From an uncultured Oscillospiraceae bacterium (GTDB taxonomy: Bacteria > Bacillota > Clostridia > Oscillospirales > Oscillospiraceae): a DNA stretch of 18,093 nt. A program made the position numbers and the translations under genes. The stretch spans positions 1-18,093 of the forward strand of contig CAKTSA010000031.1 of assembly GCA_934597585.1 (NCBI GenBank), given 5' to 3'. The notes under the pieces are model-generated. The model ran no database searches. It was not told the origin of the DNA and saw only the letters and a program-made list of their open reading frames with translations. Position 1 is the stretch's first letter. The number at the start of each line of letters is the position of its first letter. This document shows positions 1-7,480 of this stretch, piece after piece.

Positions 1-27
1 TGCCCTTTTTCTTCTTTGATACGATTA

Positions 28-61
28 AAACGCCAGCTCTCGCATAACGAGAACTGGCGTT
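28..61. terminator. Imperfect hairpin, possible terminator
   Basis: An inverted repeat has outer arms AACGCCAG and CTGGCGTT, inner arms CTCTCG and CGAGAA with one C/A mismatch, and a 5-nt CATAA loop. It is followed by TCTTTG, which is only weakly T-rich. It probably ends a gene lying left of the window, or works in tandem with the stronger terminator just downstream. Confidence 0.45.
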
Positions 62-74
62 CTTTGACAGGCTG

Positions 75-105
75 AAAAACTCCCTCTACTAAGAGGGAGT
101 TTTTT
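75..105. terminator. Strong bidirectional rho-independent terminator
   Basis: A perfect 13-bp stem has its left arm at 75-87 and right arm at 92-104, with an ACTA loop. The A-run on the left and T-run on the right make it work in either direction. It isolates the phage-like gene at 175 from whatever lies to the left. Confidence 0.8.
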
Positions 106-109
106 CGCC

Positions 110-135
110 TTTGTTGCCCTTTCGAGGGCAACAAA
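110..135. repeat. Hairpin repeat, copy 1 (TGTTGCCCT family)
   Basis: A perfect 11-bp stem (110-120 with 125-135) carries a TTCG tetraloop. A close relative with the same outer TGTTGCCCTT and GGCAACAA lies at 7524-7546. Both copies sit just upstream of the first gene of a phage-like module. It could be a small dispersed repeat, or a leader/terminator hairpin. Confidence 0.55.
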
Positions 136-174
136 TAGGAAAAAAATCACTAAGGGTAAAGGAGGTGACCGCAG

Positions 175-912
175 ATGGCAAGACGAAGGATGTTCTCGCA
201 GGACGTCATCTACACAGACGCCTTTCTGGACCTTCCGCCAGGTGCGCAGAATCTGTATTTTCATCTGGGCATGCGTGCGGACGACGATGGGTTCGTGCCC
301 TCCCCCAGGCGGACAGCCATGCTGATCGGCGCGGCGCAGGAGGATCTGGCGCTGCTGACCAGCAGTGGCTTTCTGATCCCGTTCCCCTCCGGGGTGTATG
401 CGATCCGGGACTGGAAGATCAACAACTACATCCAGCGCGACCGCTATACCCCCACAGTCTATGCCGATGAGCTCTCGCACCTGCAGGTGAACACGGCAGG
501 ACGGTATGAGTATCTGGATACACCATGTATACATGATGTATACAAAATGGATACACAGGTAAGGGAAGGTAAGTTCAGGGAAGATCAGGTAAGGGAAGGT
601 GAGGAAAGGCAAGAGCAGGAGAGAGACAGCAAAGAAAAGAAGAAAGAGAAGCAAAGAAAGAAGGGTGTACCCCGCGCGTGCTTCGCACCACCCACCCTGG
701 CGGAGGTTCAGTCCTACGTGGCTGAGCGCCATTCTCCGGTAATTCCACAGGAATTCATCGACTTCTACGCCGCAAAAGGCTGGATGGTCGGCAAGACCCC
801 CATGAAAGACTGGAAAGCGGCTTGCCGAAACGCCGAAACCTGGGACCGCTGGCACCGCAAGACCGCCACACCGCCCTTCTACGACTACTCCAATACGGAG
901 GATAGTTTGTGA
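175..912 (+). CDS. Phage replisome-organizer-like replication protein
   Basis: The 245-residue protein starts at an ATG seven bases after a strong AAAGGAGGTG site. Residues 1-105 form a compact domain (MARRRMFS start, RADDDGF at 34-40, RDWKINNYIQRDRY at 78-91) that I recognise from phage replisome organizers of Firmicutes phages and prophages, which load the host replicative helicase at the phage origin. Residues about 128-163 are a very charged linker built from 15-bp DNA repeats, including two identical copies at 556-570 and 586-600. The C-terminal part (about 171-227, PTLAEVQSYV to WKAACRNAETW) resembles the end of DnaD-type replication proteins. It is followed by a heptamer repeat and then the terminase gene. 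In an intact prophage, replication genes would precede packaging genes, as here. The family call rests on recognition of motifs, not on a search. Confidence 0.75.
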   Translation: MARRRMFSQDVIYTDAFLDLPPGAQNLYFHLGMRADDDGFVPSPRRTAMLIGAAQEDLALLTSSGFLIPFPSGVYAIRDWKINNYIQRDRYTPTVYADELSHLQVNTAGRYEYLDTPCIHDVYKMDTQVREGKFREDQVREGEERQEQERDSKEKKKEKQRKKGVPRACFAPPTLAEVQSYVAERHSPVIPQEFIDFYAAKGWMVGKTPMKDWKAACRNAETWDRWHRKTATPPFYDYSNTEDSL

Positions 913-928
913 GCAGCCCTGCGGGAGT

Positions 929-970
929 GAAGAGAGAAGAGTGAAGAGTGAAGAGTGAAGAGTGAAAAGT
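929..970 (+). repeat. GAAGAGT heptamer tandem repeat, tract 1
   Basis: There are six 7-bp units in register: GAAGAGA, four GAAGAGT, GAAAAGT. The next unit in phase (GAAGGAG, 971-977) is the terminase Shine-Dalgarno itself, so the ribosome site could have arisen from the repeat. Related tracts occur at 2443-2477, 7481-7513 (reverse strand) and 8718-8731. Copy-number change here would alter leader length without affecting any reading frame. Confidence 0.8.
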
Positions 971-983
971 GAAGGAGGTACCC

Positions 984-2423
984 ATGACAGACATTGAAAC
1001 CATCATGCAGGAGCTGCGGGAGAGCCTGGCGCTGCTGGAGGAGGACGAGGAGGAGCAGGAGCCGATGCCGGCGGAGCTGCTGCTGCCCTGCCCCAACGAA
1101 AAGCAGCAGCTGTTCTTCGAGAGCACCGCCAAATACACCGCCTTCGGCGGCGCCCGGGGCGGCGGAAAAAGCTGGGCCGTCCGGGTCAAGGCCATTCTGC
1201 TGGCCGTCAACTACGCCGGCATCCGGCTGCTGATCGTCCGCCGCACCTATCAGGAGCTGGAGAACAACCACATCCGCCTGCTGCAGCCCCTGCTCCAGGG
1301 GGTGGCCGAGTACCGCGCCGCGGACCGCATCTTCACCTTTGCCAACGGCTCCACCCTGGAGTTTGGCTACTGCGCCGCCGACAGCGACATGGACCGCTAC
1401 CAGGGCGCGGAGTACGACACCATCTTCCTGGACGAGTGCACCCAGCTGAAGGAGCAGTGGATGCGCCAGTTCTCCGCCTGTCTGCGGGGCGTCAACGACT
1501 TTCCCAAGCGGATGTACTTCACCTGCAACCCCGGCGGCCCGGGACACAGCTATATCAAGCGGCTCTTCATCGACCGGCGCTTCGAGCCCGGCGAGGACCC
1601 GGCGGACTACGTCTTCATCCCCGCCCGCGTCACCGACAACAAGGCGCTGATGGAGGCCCAGCCGGACTATCTCAAGCAGCTGCAGGCCCTGCCCCGCCGC
1701 CTCCGTCAGGCCTGGCTGGATGGCCGCTGGGACATCTTCCAGGGCCAGGTGTTCAGCGAGTTCACCGACGACCCCACCCACTATGCCGACCGCCGCTTCA
1801 CCCACGTCATCCCGCCCTTTGACATCCCCCGTTCCTGGCGGGTGTACCGCAGCTACGACTTCGGCTATGCCCGGCCCTTCTCCTGCGGCTGGTGGGCGGT
1901 GGATCACGACGGCGTGGCCTACCGCATCCTGGAGCTGTACGGCTGCACCTCCACCCCCAACGAGGGCGTGCTGTGGACGCCGGACCGCCAGTTTGCCGAG
2001 ATCCGCCGCATCGAGAACGAGCACCCCTACCTCCGTGGCCGGGAGATCACCGGCGTGGCGGACCCCGCCATCTGGGACGCCAGCCGGGGCGAGAGCATCT
2101 ACGAGACGGCGCTGAAATACCGCATCTTTTTCCAGCGGGGCGACAACCGCCGTATAGCGGGCTGGATGCAGCTCCACTACCGCCTGACCTTTGACGCCGA
2201 GGGCTATCCCGGCATGTACGTGTTCAACACCTGCCGGGGCTTCCTGCGGACGGTGCCCGCCCTCCTCTACAGCGACACCGACGCCGAGGACGTGGACACC
2301 CGCCAGGAGGACCACATCGCCGACGAGACCCGCTACTTCTGCATGTCCCGCCCCATCACCCCACCCCGGGGCAGAGACGCCGCCATGCCCCAGGATGACC
2401 CGCTGAATATGCTGCAGGGGTAG
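984..2423 (+). CDS. Phage terminase large subunit
   Basis: This is the ATP-driven DNA-packaging motor and headful nuclease of a tailed phage, 479 residues and apparently full length. The ATPase shows Walker A GGARGGGKS at 55-63, Walker B TIFLDE at 146-151 with catalytic Glu151, and the coupling motif TCNPGG at 179-184. The RNase-H-like nuclease keeps three acidic positions: Asp292 (SYDFGYA), Asp360 (GVADP) and Asp447 (HIADETRY). An acidic stretch lies at 19-26. I place the start at the ATG after GGAGG (974-978) rather than an upstream in-frame GTG, which would put the ribosome site inside the gene. There is no small terminase upstream and no portal or protease-capsid genes downstream, so the gene is an orphan. 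Its stop is followed at once by a G10 run and repeats. Confidence 0.92.
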   Translation: MTDIETIMQELRESLALLEEDEEEQEPMPAELLLPCPNEKQQLFFESTAKYTAFGGARGGGKSWAVRVKAILLAVNYAGIRLLIVRRTYQELENNHIRLLQPLLQGVAEYRAADRIFTFANGSTLEFGYCAADSDMDRYQGAEYDTIFLDECTQLKEQWMRQFSACLRGVNDFPKRMYFTCNPGGPGHSYIKRLFIDRRFEPGEDPADYVFIPARVTDNKALMEAQPDYLKQLQALPRRLRQAWLDGRWDIFQGQVFSEFTDDPTHYADRRFTHVIPPFDIPRSWRVYRSYDFGYARPFSCGWWAVDHDGVAYRILELYGCTSTPNEGVLWTPDRQFAEIRRIENEHPYLRGREITGVADPAIWDASRGESIYETALKYRIFFQRGDNRRIAGWMQLHYRLTFDAEGYPGMYVFNTCRGFLRTVPALLYSDTDAEDVDTRQEDHIADETRYFCMSRPITPPRGRDAAMPQDDPLNMLQG

Positions 2424-2440
2424 GACGGGGGGGGGGACGA

Positions 2441-2692
2441 GAGAAGAGTGAAGAGTGAAGAGTGAAGAGTGAAGAGTTGTGGTATGCCGCCGTTGGCGGC
2501 ATGGATTGAAATGGTGACGCAGCGGCATCGTGCACCACCTCCGTAGGGGCCGATGCCCACATCGGCCCGCCCGGTGGTCGCACCGCACCCGTAGGGGCCG
2601 ATGCCCACATCGGCCCGCCCGGTGAACGCACCGCACCCGTAGGGGCCGATGCCCACATCGGCCCGCCCGGTAAACGCACCACACCTGTGCCG
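2441..2692 (+). repeat. Composite intergenic repeat, copy A (heptamers + hairpin + three 48-bp units)
   Basis: It reads in order: five GAAGAGT heptamers (2443-2477); a hairpin with ATGCCGCC/GGCGGCAT arms (2484-2502); a spacer of about 40 bp; and three tandem 48-bp units starting at 2543, 2591 and 2639. Each 48-bp unit holds a perfect stem GGGCCGATG-CCCA-CATCGGCCC. The same order of parts recurs in copy B at 8712-8826 with only one 48-bp-type unit. Because 48 is divisible by three, long reading frames run through it on the minus strand, but their repetitive 16-residue products look spurious. Confidence 0.85.
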
Positions 2693-2699
2693 TACCCCC

Positions 2700-2727
2700 T
2701 TGACAAAAAGCCAAAAACTGCTATAAT
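2700..2727 (+). promoter_or_regulatory. Consensus sigma-70/SigA promoter P1
   Basis: TTGACA (2700-2705) and TATAAT (2722-2727) are both exact consensus and are separated by 16 bp. Predicted transcription start is near 2734. This is the best promoter in the window. A hairpin-rich segment and a stem-loop follow it within 100 bp, so its product may be a small RNA rather than the pot mRNA. Confidence 0.8.
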
Positions 2728-2733
2728 AAAAAC

Positions 2734-2825
2734 AAGGGTATTACCGCGAAGCGGTTCTGACCCATCATAGCATTTTTTCGCATGCTGACGAAAACCGCCG
2801 CTTGATAGAGTGGCGGTTTTCGCGT
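2734..2825 (+). ncRNA. Candidate small structured RNA or pot leader RNA
   Basis: About 90 nt lie between promoter P1 and a perfect stem-loop. Three hairpins are visible: GGGT (2736-2739) with ACCC (2760-2763) enclosing ACCGC-GAA-GCGGT (2743-2755); AGCAT/ATGCT (2769-2773 with 2782-2786); and the terminal 11-bp stem. The 3' arm of hairpin 1 (AAGCGGTT) can also pair with AACCGC or CCGCTT in the terminal stem-loop, as in an attenuator. I recognise no known riboswitch or sRNA family. No open reading frame with a ribosome site lies inside it. Confidence 0.45.
2789..2822 (+). terminator. Terminator-like stem-loop ending the candidate RNA
   Basis: The 11-bp stem is perfect: CGAAAACCGCC (2789-2799) with GGCGGTTTTCG (2812-2822), with a 12-nt loop. 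The T residues are inside the stem and only CGTTTCC follows, so termination may be partial or conditional. Confidence 0.55.
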
Positions 2826-2890
2826 TTCCTGATCTTGCTCGCAGCTGTTTTGCCGAACGCTGTCCATCTTCTAACTTTTTTCAATTTATA

Positions 2891-2919
2891 TTGACATTTC
2901 CCCCCTTTTTCTATATAGT
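2891..2919 (+). promoter_or_regulatory. Second promoter P2, likely for the pot operon
   Basis: TTGACA (2891-2896) and TATAGT (2914-2919) have an exact 17-bp spacer. It lies about 100 bp before potA and beyond the stem-loop at 2789-2822, so potA transcription does not need P1. Confidence 0.75.
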
Positions 2920-3017
2920 GTACTTGCCAAATTTTCGCGGGGAAGCCGGGATGGTCCAAGTCCTGGCGGATGCGGGGGGAGGCGGCGAAAAATTACCTGA
3001 TGAACGGGGGAGGATAA

Positions 3018-4160
3018 ATGTCCAAAGAGTTAATTCGCCTGCGGGATCTCTGCATGGCGTTTGACGACGAGCTGGTTCTCGACAACATCAATCTTTACAT
3101 CAACGATTCCGAATTCCTCACGCTGCTTGGGCCCAGCGGGTGCGGCAAGACCACCACGCTGCGGATCATCGGTGGGTTTACCACGCCCACATCCGGTGAT
3201 GTGACCTTTGACGGTGTGAGGATCAATGACGTTCCGCCCCATAAGCGGCAGATCAACACCGTGTTCCAGAAATACGCCCTGTTTCCCCATCTGGACGTGT
3301 TCGAGAACATCGCCTTCGGCCTGCGCATCGCCAAGGTGCCCCAGGAGGAGGTGGAGCAGCGGGTGACGGAGATGCTGGAGGTGGTCAGCCTGAAGGGCTT
3401 CGAGCAGCGGCGCATCGACCAGCTGTCCGGCGGCCAGCAGCAGCGGGTGGCCATCGCCCGTGCCCTGGTGAACCGCCCCAAGGTGCTGCTGCTGGACGAG
3501 CCCCTGGGGGCCCTGGACCTGCGGCTGCGGAAGGATATGCAGAACGAGCTGAAGCGTATCCAGCAGCAGATGGGCATCACCTTCATCTACGTGACCCACG
3601 ACCAGGAGGAGGCCCTGACCATGTCCGACACCGTGGTGGTGATGGACAAGGGCCGCATCCAGCAGATCGGAACGCCGGAAGATATCTATAACGAGCCGAA
3701 AAACGCCTTTGTGGCCGACTTTATCGGCGAGAGCAACATCCTCAACGGCACCATGGTCCGGGACAAAGTGGTGAAGATGTACGGCAAAGAGTTCCCCTGC
3801 GTGGACGGCGGCTTTGCCGAAAATGAGCCAGTGGACGTGGTGATCCGGCCCGAGGACATCGACATCGTCCCCGTGGAGCAGGGCCAGCTGGTGGGCACCG
3901 TCACCAACGTGACCTTCAAGGGGATGCAGTACGACATCATCGTGGACTTCCGGGGCTTCAAATGGCTGATCCAGACCACCGACCACTCGCCGGTGGGGGC
4001 CCGCATCGGCGTGAAGATCGACCCGGAGGGCTTCCACATCATGAAGAAGAGCGAATACTCCGGACTGTTCGGCGACTACTCCTCCTATTCCGAGGAGTAT
4101 GAGGAATTGGCGGACGCCAGCGCAGAGCTGGAAGAGGAGGAGAGCGAGGATGAAGAATAA
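3018..4160 (+). CDS. potA: Spermidine/putrescine ABC transporter ATP-binding protein PotA
   Basis: This 380-residue ATPase powers polyamine import on the cytoplasmic face of the membrane. It has Walker [10 protein letters not shown] (38-46), Q-loop Gln84 (TVFQ), signature [15 protein letters not shown] (136-150), Walker B VLLLDEP (156-162) and H-loop His194 (VTHDQEEAL). After residue about 235 comes the TOBE-type regulatory domain of the PotA/MalK family ([20 protein letters not shown]). The last 25 residues are strongly acidic, and their coding sequence carries the potB ribosome site. The start follows GGGGGAGG. It is the first gene of a tight operon; the next gene overlaps it by 11 bp. The neighbouring permeases and the PotD domain settle the substrate class as polyamine rather than sugar or iron. 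Confidence 0.95.
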   Translation: MSKELIRLRDLCMAFDDELVLDNINLYINDSEFLTLLGPSGCGKTTTLRIIGGFTTPTSGDVTFDGVRINDVPPHKRQINTVFQKYALFPHLDVFENIAFGLRIAKVPQEEVEQRVTEMLEVVSLKGFEQRRIDQLSGGQQQRVAIARALVNRPKVLLLDEPLGALDLRLRKDMQNELKRIQQQMGITFIYVTHDQEEALTMSDTVVVMDKGRIQQIGTPEDIYNEPKNAFVADFIGESNILNGTMVRDKVVKMYGKEFPCVDGGFAENEPVDVVIRPEDIDIVPVEQGQLVGTVTNVTFKGMQYDIIVDFRGFKWLIQTTDHSPVGARIGVKIDPEGFHIMKKSEYSGLFGDYSSYSEEYEELADASAELEEEESEDEE

Positions 4161-5004
4161 GCTCTCCCGTTTCGCCGTGCCCTATGTGGTGTGGATGGCC
4201 ATCTTCGTGGTGGCCCCCATCCTCATCATGGTGGTGTACGCCTTTTCCAGTACCGACGGCGGCTTTACCCTGGACAACTTCGTCCAGATGGGCGGCTACG
4301 CCGCCGTGTTCGGCCGCTCCTTCAAGCTGGCCATCATCGCCACCGCCATCTGCCTGCTGATCGGCTATCCCGTGTCCTATTTTTTAAGCCGCGAGGGGGC
4401 ATCCTTCCAGAAGATCGCCATGGTGCTGATCATGCTGCCCATGTGGATGAACTTCCTGCTGCGGACCTACTCCTGGATGACCATCCTGGAGAATAACGGC
4501 CTATTGAATCAGCTCTTCCAGAAGCTGGGCATCATCGCCCTCTACAACAGCATCACCGGAAACAGCGTGGAGTACTTCTCCATGATAAACACCCAGGGCG
4601 CGGTGGTGCTGGGCATGGTGTACAACTATCTGCCCTTCATGATCCTGCCCATCTACTCCGTCATCGTGAAGCTGGACCACTCCCTGCTGGAGGCGGCCCG
4701 TGACCTGGGGGCCAACAGCGTCACCGTGTTCCGCAAGGTGATCCTGCCCCTGAGCCTGCCGGGCGTCCTGTCGGGCATCACCATGGTGTTCGTCCCCTCG
4801 GTGTCCACCTTCGCCATCAGCCGTATGCTGGGCGGCGGCACCGAGCTGCTGCTGGGCGACCTCATCGAGCGGCAGTTCCTGGGCGGCGCGTACAATCCCC
4901 AGCTGGGTGCGGCCATCTCCCTGGTGATGATGATCATCGTGGTCATCTGCATGCTGGTGATGAACCGCTTCGGCGAGGGTGAGGAACAGGCGGTGATGCT
5001 ATGA
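4150..5004 (+). CDS. potB: Spermidine/putrescine ABC transporter permease PotB
   Basis: The inner-membrane permease has 284 residues and about six transmembrane segments, starting with the hydrophobic stretch after MKNKLSRF. The cytoplasmic EAA coupling loop, which docks on PotA, reads [20 protein letters not shown], followed by the usual SLPG. An in-frame ATG 51 bp upstream lies inside potA and would add a charged leader. I prefer the ATG at 4150 because the potB family begins just before its first membrane segment and a GAGGAGG lies 9-15 bases upstream. It overlaps potA by 11 bp and shares ATGA with the next gene, which points to translational coupling. Family identity is clear from the membrane pattern, the EAA loop and the operon. 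Confidence 0.94.
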   Translation: MKNKLSRFAVPYVVWMAIFVVAPILIMVVYAFSSTDGGFTLDNFVQMGGYAAVFGRSFKLAIIATAICLLIGYPVSYFLSREGASFQKIAMVLIMLPMWMNFLLRTYSWMTILENNGLLNQLFQKLGIIALYNSITGNSVEYFSMINTQGAVVLGMVYNYLPFMILPIYSVIVKLDHSLLEAARDLGANSVTVFRKVILPLSLPGVLSGITMVFVPSVSTFAISRMLGGGTELLLGDLIERQFLGGAYNPQLGAAISLVMMIIVVICMLVMNRFGEGEEQAVML

Positions 5005-6998
5005 GCCAGAGAAGAGCCAATTCCGTGGGCGACCGCCTGCTGATGATCCTGACGGGCCTGTTCCTGTACGCCCCCATCATCATCCTCATCGTTTTCTCCT
5101 TCAACGCCGGCAACAGCTCCAGCGTGTGGAAGGGCTTCTCCCTCCACTGGTATCAGCAGCTGTTCCAGAACCGGCTCATCATGCACAGCGTGTACATCAC
5201 GCTGCTGGTGTCATTGCTGGCCACGGTCATCGCCACCATCGCCGGCACCTTTGCCGCCATCGGCTTCTACGGCATGCGCCGCAAGGCCCGCAACAGCCTC
5301 ATGGCCGTCAACAACATCCCCATGATGAACGCGGATATCGTCACCGGCGTCAGCCTGTGCCTGCTGTTCGTGGTGTTCTTCAACGGCTGGGGTGCCTTTG
5401 CCGGCTGGTTCAACGGTCTGCAGAGCGCCATCGTCCTGCCGGAGCGGCTCACCATGGGCTTCGGCACCCTGCTGATCGCCCACGTGTGCTTCAATATCCC
5501 CTATGTCATCCTCTCCGTTGGCCCCAAGCTGCGGCAGATGGACCGCAACCTGGTGGACGCCGCCCAGGACCTGGGCTGCACCTGGATGCAGGCCTTCTGG
5601 AAGGTCATCATCCCGGAGATCAAGCCCGGCATCGTCTCCGGCGCCCTGACGGCCTTCACCATGTCCATTGACGACTTCATCATCAGCTACTTCACCGCCG
5701 GCACCAGCTCCTCCACTCTGGCCATGACCATCTACGGCATGACCAAAAAGCGGGTGAGCCCGGAGATCAACGCCATCTCCACCCTGCTGTTCGTGACGGT
5801 GATATTGCTGCTGGCCATCATCAACATCCGGGAAAATCACGTCCAGCACCACGCCCACCAGCACCACCACGAGGGTGCGGCGGCCCATACCCCCGCCCCC
5901 AAACGGCGCAATAGCGGCCTGTGGAAGAAGGTCACCGCCGGCGTGCTGGCCTGTATGCTGGTGGCCCTGCTGATCTTCACCGGCAGCGCCGCCCGGTCCG
6001 ACCGGGTGGTGAACGTCTGCTCCTGGGGCGAGTATATCGACGAGAACCTGATCACCGAGTTCGAGGAGGAGACCGGCATCCGCGTCAACTACCAGACCGC
6101 CGAGAGCAATGAGGCCCTCTACTCCCTCATCAAGATGGGCGGCGCGGACTTTGACGTGATCGTCCCCTCCGACTACATGATCGGCCGTCTGATCCAGGAG
6201 GACATGCTGGCGGAGCTGGATTACAGCGCCATCCCCAACTATGATCTCATCGACGACCAGTACAAGTCCCTCAGCTTCGACCCGGAGAACAAGTACACCG
6301 TCCCCTACACCTGGGGCACCGTGGGCATCATCTACAACACCACCATGGTGGACCAGCCCATCACCAGCTGGGGCGCTATGTTCGACGAGAAGTACGCCGG
6401 CCAGGTGCTGATGATCAACAACTCCCGTGACGCCCTGATGGCCGCCCTGTGCTACCTGGGCTACGACATCAACACCACCGATGAAGCCCAGCTGGAGGAG
6501 GCCTTCCAGCTGATCTACGACGCCAAGAGCAAGGGCGTGTACCAGGCCTTCGTCATGGACGAGATCTTCGGCAAGATGGAGGGCGGCAACGCCGCCATCG
6601 CCATGTACTACGCCGGCGACTATCTCACCATGCTGGAGAATAACGAGGACCTGGCCTTCGTGGTGCCTGACGAGGGCAGCAACTGGTTCGTGGACGCCAT
6701 GTGCGTCCTGAAGTCCAGCCAGCACCGCTCCGAGGCCATGGAGTGGATCAACTTCATCGCCTCTACCGACAGCAACCTGGCCAACATGGACTACATCTGG
6801 TACGCCTCCCCCAACGCCGAGGCCCTGGCGGAATACCCCGCCTACTACGAGGCCGAGTACGAGGAGCCCCTGGACGAGGATATCTACCGCATCATGGCCG
6901 CTCCCCCCGAGGTGCTGGACCGCTGTGAGCTGTACATCAACCTGCCCCAGGAGACGCTGAAGTTCTATAATGACCTTTGGACCCGCCTGGGTATCTGA
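5001..6998 (+). CDS. potCD: Fused polyamine permease and substrate-binding protein PotC-PotD
   Basis: One 665-residue frame joins two normally separate components. Residues 1 to about 275 are a six-segment PotC permease with an EAA loop (DAAQDLGCTWMQAFWKVIIP). Residues 278-307 are a linker rich in histidine (seven His between 280 and 290, including HHAHQHHH) and then basic. Residues 311-328 form an extra membrane helix. From about 335 to the end is a PotD-type binding protein (VVNVCSWGEYIDENLI; GADFDVIVPSDYMI; VPYTWGTVGIIYN). The topology is sensible: PotC ends in the cytoplasm, so a seventh helix is needed to put the binding domain outside. No lipobox is present or required. Trp343, Tyr346 and the YTWGT segment are candidate polyamine contacts by analogy with PotD. 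The start codon overlaps the potB stop. Confidence 0.93.
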   Translation: MSQRRANSVGDRLLMILTGLFLYAPIIILIVFSFNAGNSSSVWKGFSLHWYQQLFQNRLIMHSVYITLLVSLLATVIATIAGTFAAIGFYGMRRKARNSLMAVNNIPMMNADIVTGVSLCLLFVVFFNGWGAFAGWFNGLQSAIVLPERLTMGFGTLLIAHVCFNIPYVILSVGPKLRQMDRNLVDAAQDLGCTWMQAFWKVIIPEIKPGIVSGALTAFTMSIDDFIISYFTAGTSSSTLAMTIYGMTKKRVSPEINAISTLLFVTVILLLAIINIRENHVQHHAHQHHHEGAAAHTPAPKRRNSGLWKKVTAGVLACMLVALLIFTGSAARSDRVVNVCSWGEYIDENLITEFEEETGIRVNYQTAESNEALYSLIKMGGADFDVIVPSDYMIGRLIQEDMLAELDYSAIPNYDLIDDQYKSLSFDPENKYTVPYTWGTVGIIYNTTMVDQPITSWGAMFDEKYAGQVLMINNSRDALMAALCYLGYDINTTDEAQLEEAFQLIYDAKSKGVYQAFVMDEIFGKMEGGNAAIAMYYAGDYLTMLENNEDLAFVVPDEGSNWFVDAMCVLKSSQHRSEAMEWINFIASTDSNLANMDYIWYASPNAEALAEYPAYYEAEYEEPLDEDIYRIMAAPPEVLDRCELYINLPQETLKFYNDLWTRLGI

Positions 6999-7019
6999 CA
7001 AAAACAGGAGGTTTTCGAC

Positions 7020-7421
7020 ATGATCGAGATCGGCATGACCTATACCGTGGAAAAGACCGTCACCCCCGATATGACCGCCAAGGCCGTGGGCTCCGGCGGA
7101 CTGGAGGTGTTCGGCACCCCCTTTATGATGGGCCTGATGGAGTGCGCCGCCATGCAGTGCGTACAGGGCGAGCTGCCGGAGGGCAAGGGCACCGTGGGCG
7201 TGGAGATCGCCTCCAGCCACCTGGCCCCCACCCCCGTGGGCATGAAGGTGTCCGCCACCGCCCAGGTCACCGGCATCTCCGCCAACGGCAAGATGATCAC
7301 CTTCCAGGTCACCGCCAGCGACGAAGAGGGCCTCATCGGCCAGGGCACCCATACGAGAGCCATCATCGACAACGCCCGCTTCCTGCAGAAATGCAACGAC
7401 AAGCTGGCCAAGGTCCAGTAA
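7020..7421 (+). CDS. FlK-like hot-dog acyl-CoA thioesterase
   Basis: This 133-residue single hot-dog domain protein fits the fluoroacetyl-CoA-thioesterase-like (FlK) family, which hydrolyses short acyl-CoA thioesters. Thr33 (FGTPFM), Glu41 (LMECAA) and His67 (SSHLAPTPVG) have the same spacing (8 and 26) as the FlK triad Thr42-Glu50-His76. The central helix, the HLAPTPVG segment and the DEEGLIGQGTHTRAII strand are typical of the fold. A GGAGG precedes the ATG. It starts 21 bp after potCD with no terminator between them, so it is very likely cotranscribed with the polyamine importer. Its substrate is unknown. Family members are common in Clostridia, so the fluoroacetate activity itself should not be assumed. 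A strong terminator follows. Confidence 0.85.
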   Translation: MIEIGMTYTVEKTVTPDMTAKAVGSGGLEVFGTPFMMGLMECAAMQCVQGELPEGKGTVGVEIASSHLAPTPVGMKVSATAQVTGISANGKMITFQVTASDEEGLIGQGTHTRAIIDNARFLQKCNDKLAKVQ

Positions 7422-7437
7422 ATTTTCCCCATAACAA

Positions 7438-7468
7438 GAAAGAACACCCCCACGGGTGTTCTTTTTTT
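7438..7468 (+). terminator. Rho-independent terminator of the pot operon
   Basis: The 11-bp stem AAAGAACACCC/GGGTGTTCTTT has a 4-nt CCAC loop and is followed by a T-run, 17 bp after the thioesterase stop. It cleanly closes the pot-thioesterase unit. Confidence 0.9.
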
Positions 7469-7480
7469 GCGCCCCTACGC

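Noticed and set aside
64..92. TTGACA followed 17 bp later by TACTAA as a promoter for the gene at 175
   Set aside because: The -10 is poor and lies inside the stem of a strong terminator, which would stop the transcript at once.
2441..2692. CRISPR array from regularly spaced repeats
   Set aside because: The 48-bp units are repeated whole, including the supposed spacers. There are only three of them and no cas genes.
2356..2706. Minus-strand frames with a 16-residue repeat over the 48-bp units
   Set aside because: The 48-bp period keeps any frame open, and the shared DNA hairpins explain the sequence better than a protein does.
885..2714. 609-residue minus-strand reading frame opposite the terminase and through the 48-bp repeats
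   Set aside because: It is the antisense of a certain terminase gene in GC-rich DNA, where opposite frames stay open. Its product has low-complexity repeats and no motif or ribosome site.
2734..2825. Known polyamine, guanidine, preQ1 or glycine riboswitch
   Set aside because: I could not find the conserved cores of these classes in the hairpins, so I left it as an unassigned structured RNA.
5211..7352. 713-residue minus-strand frame opposite potCD and the thioesterase
   Set aside because: It is rich in Gly, His, Ala and Val with no domain pattern, and antisense to two well-recognised genes. This is a codon-bias shadow.
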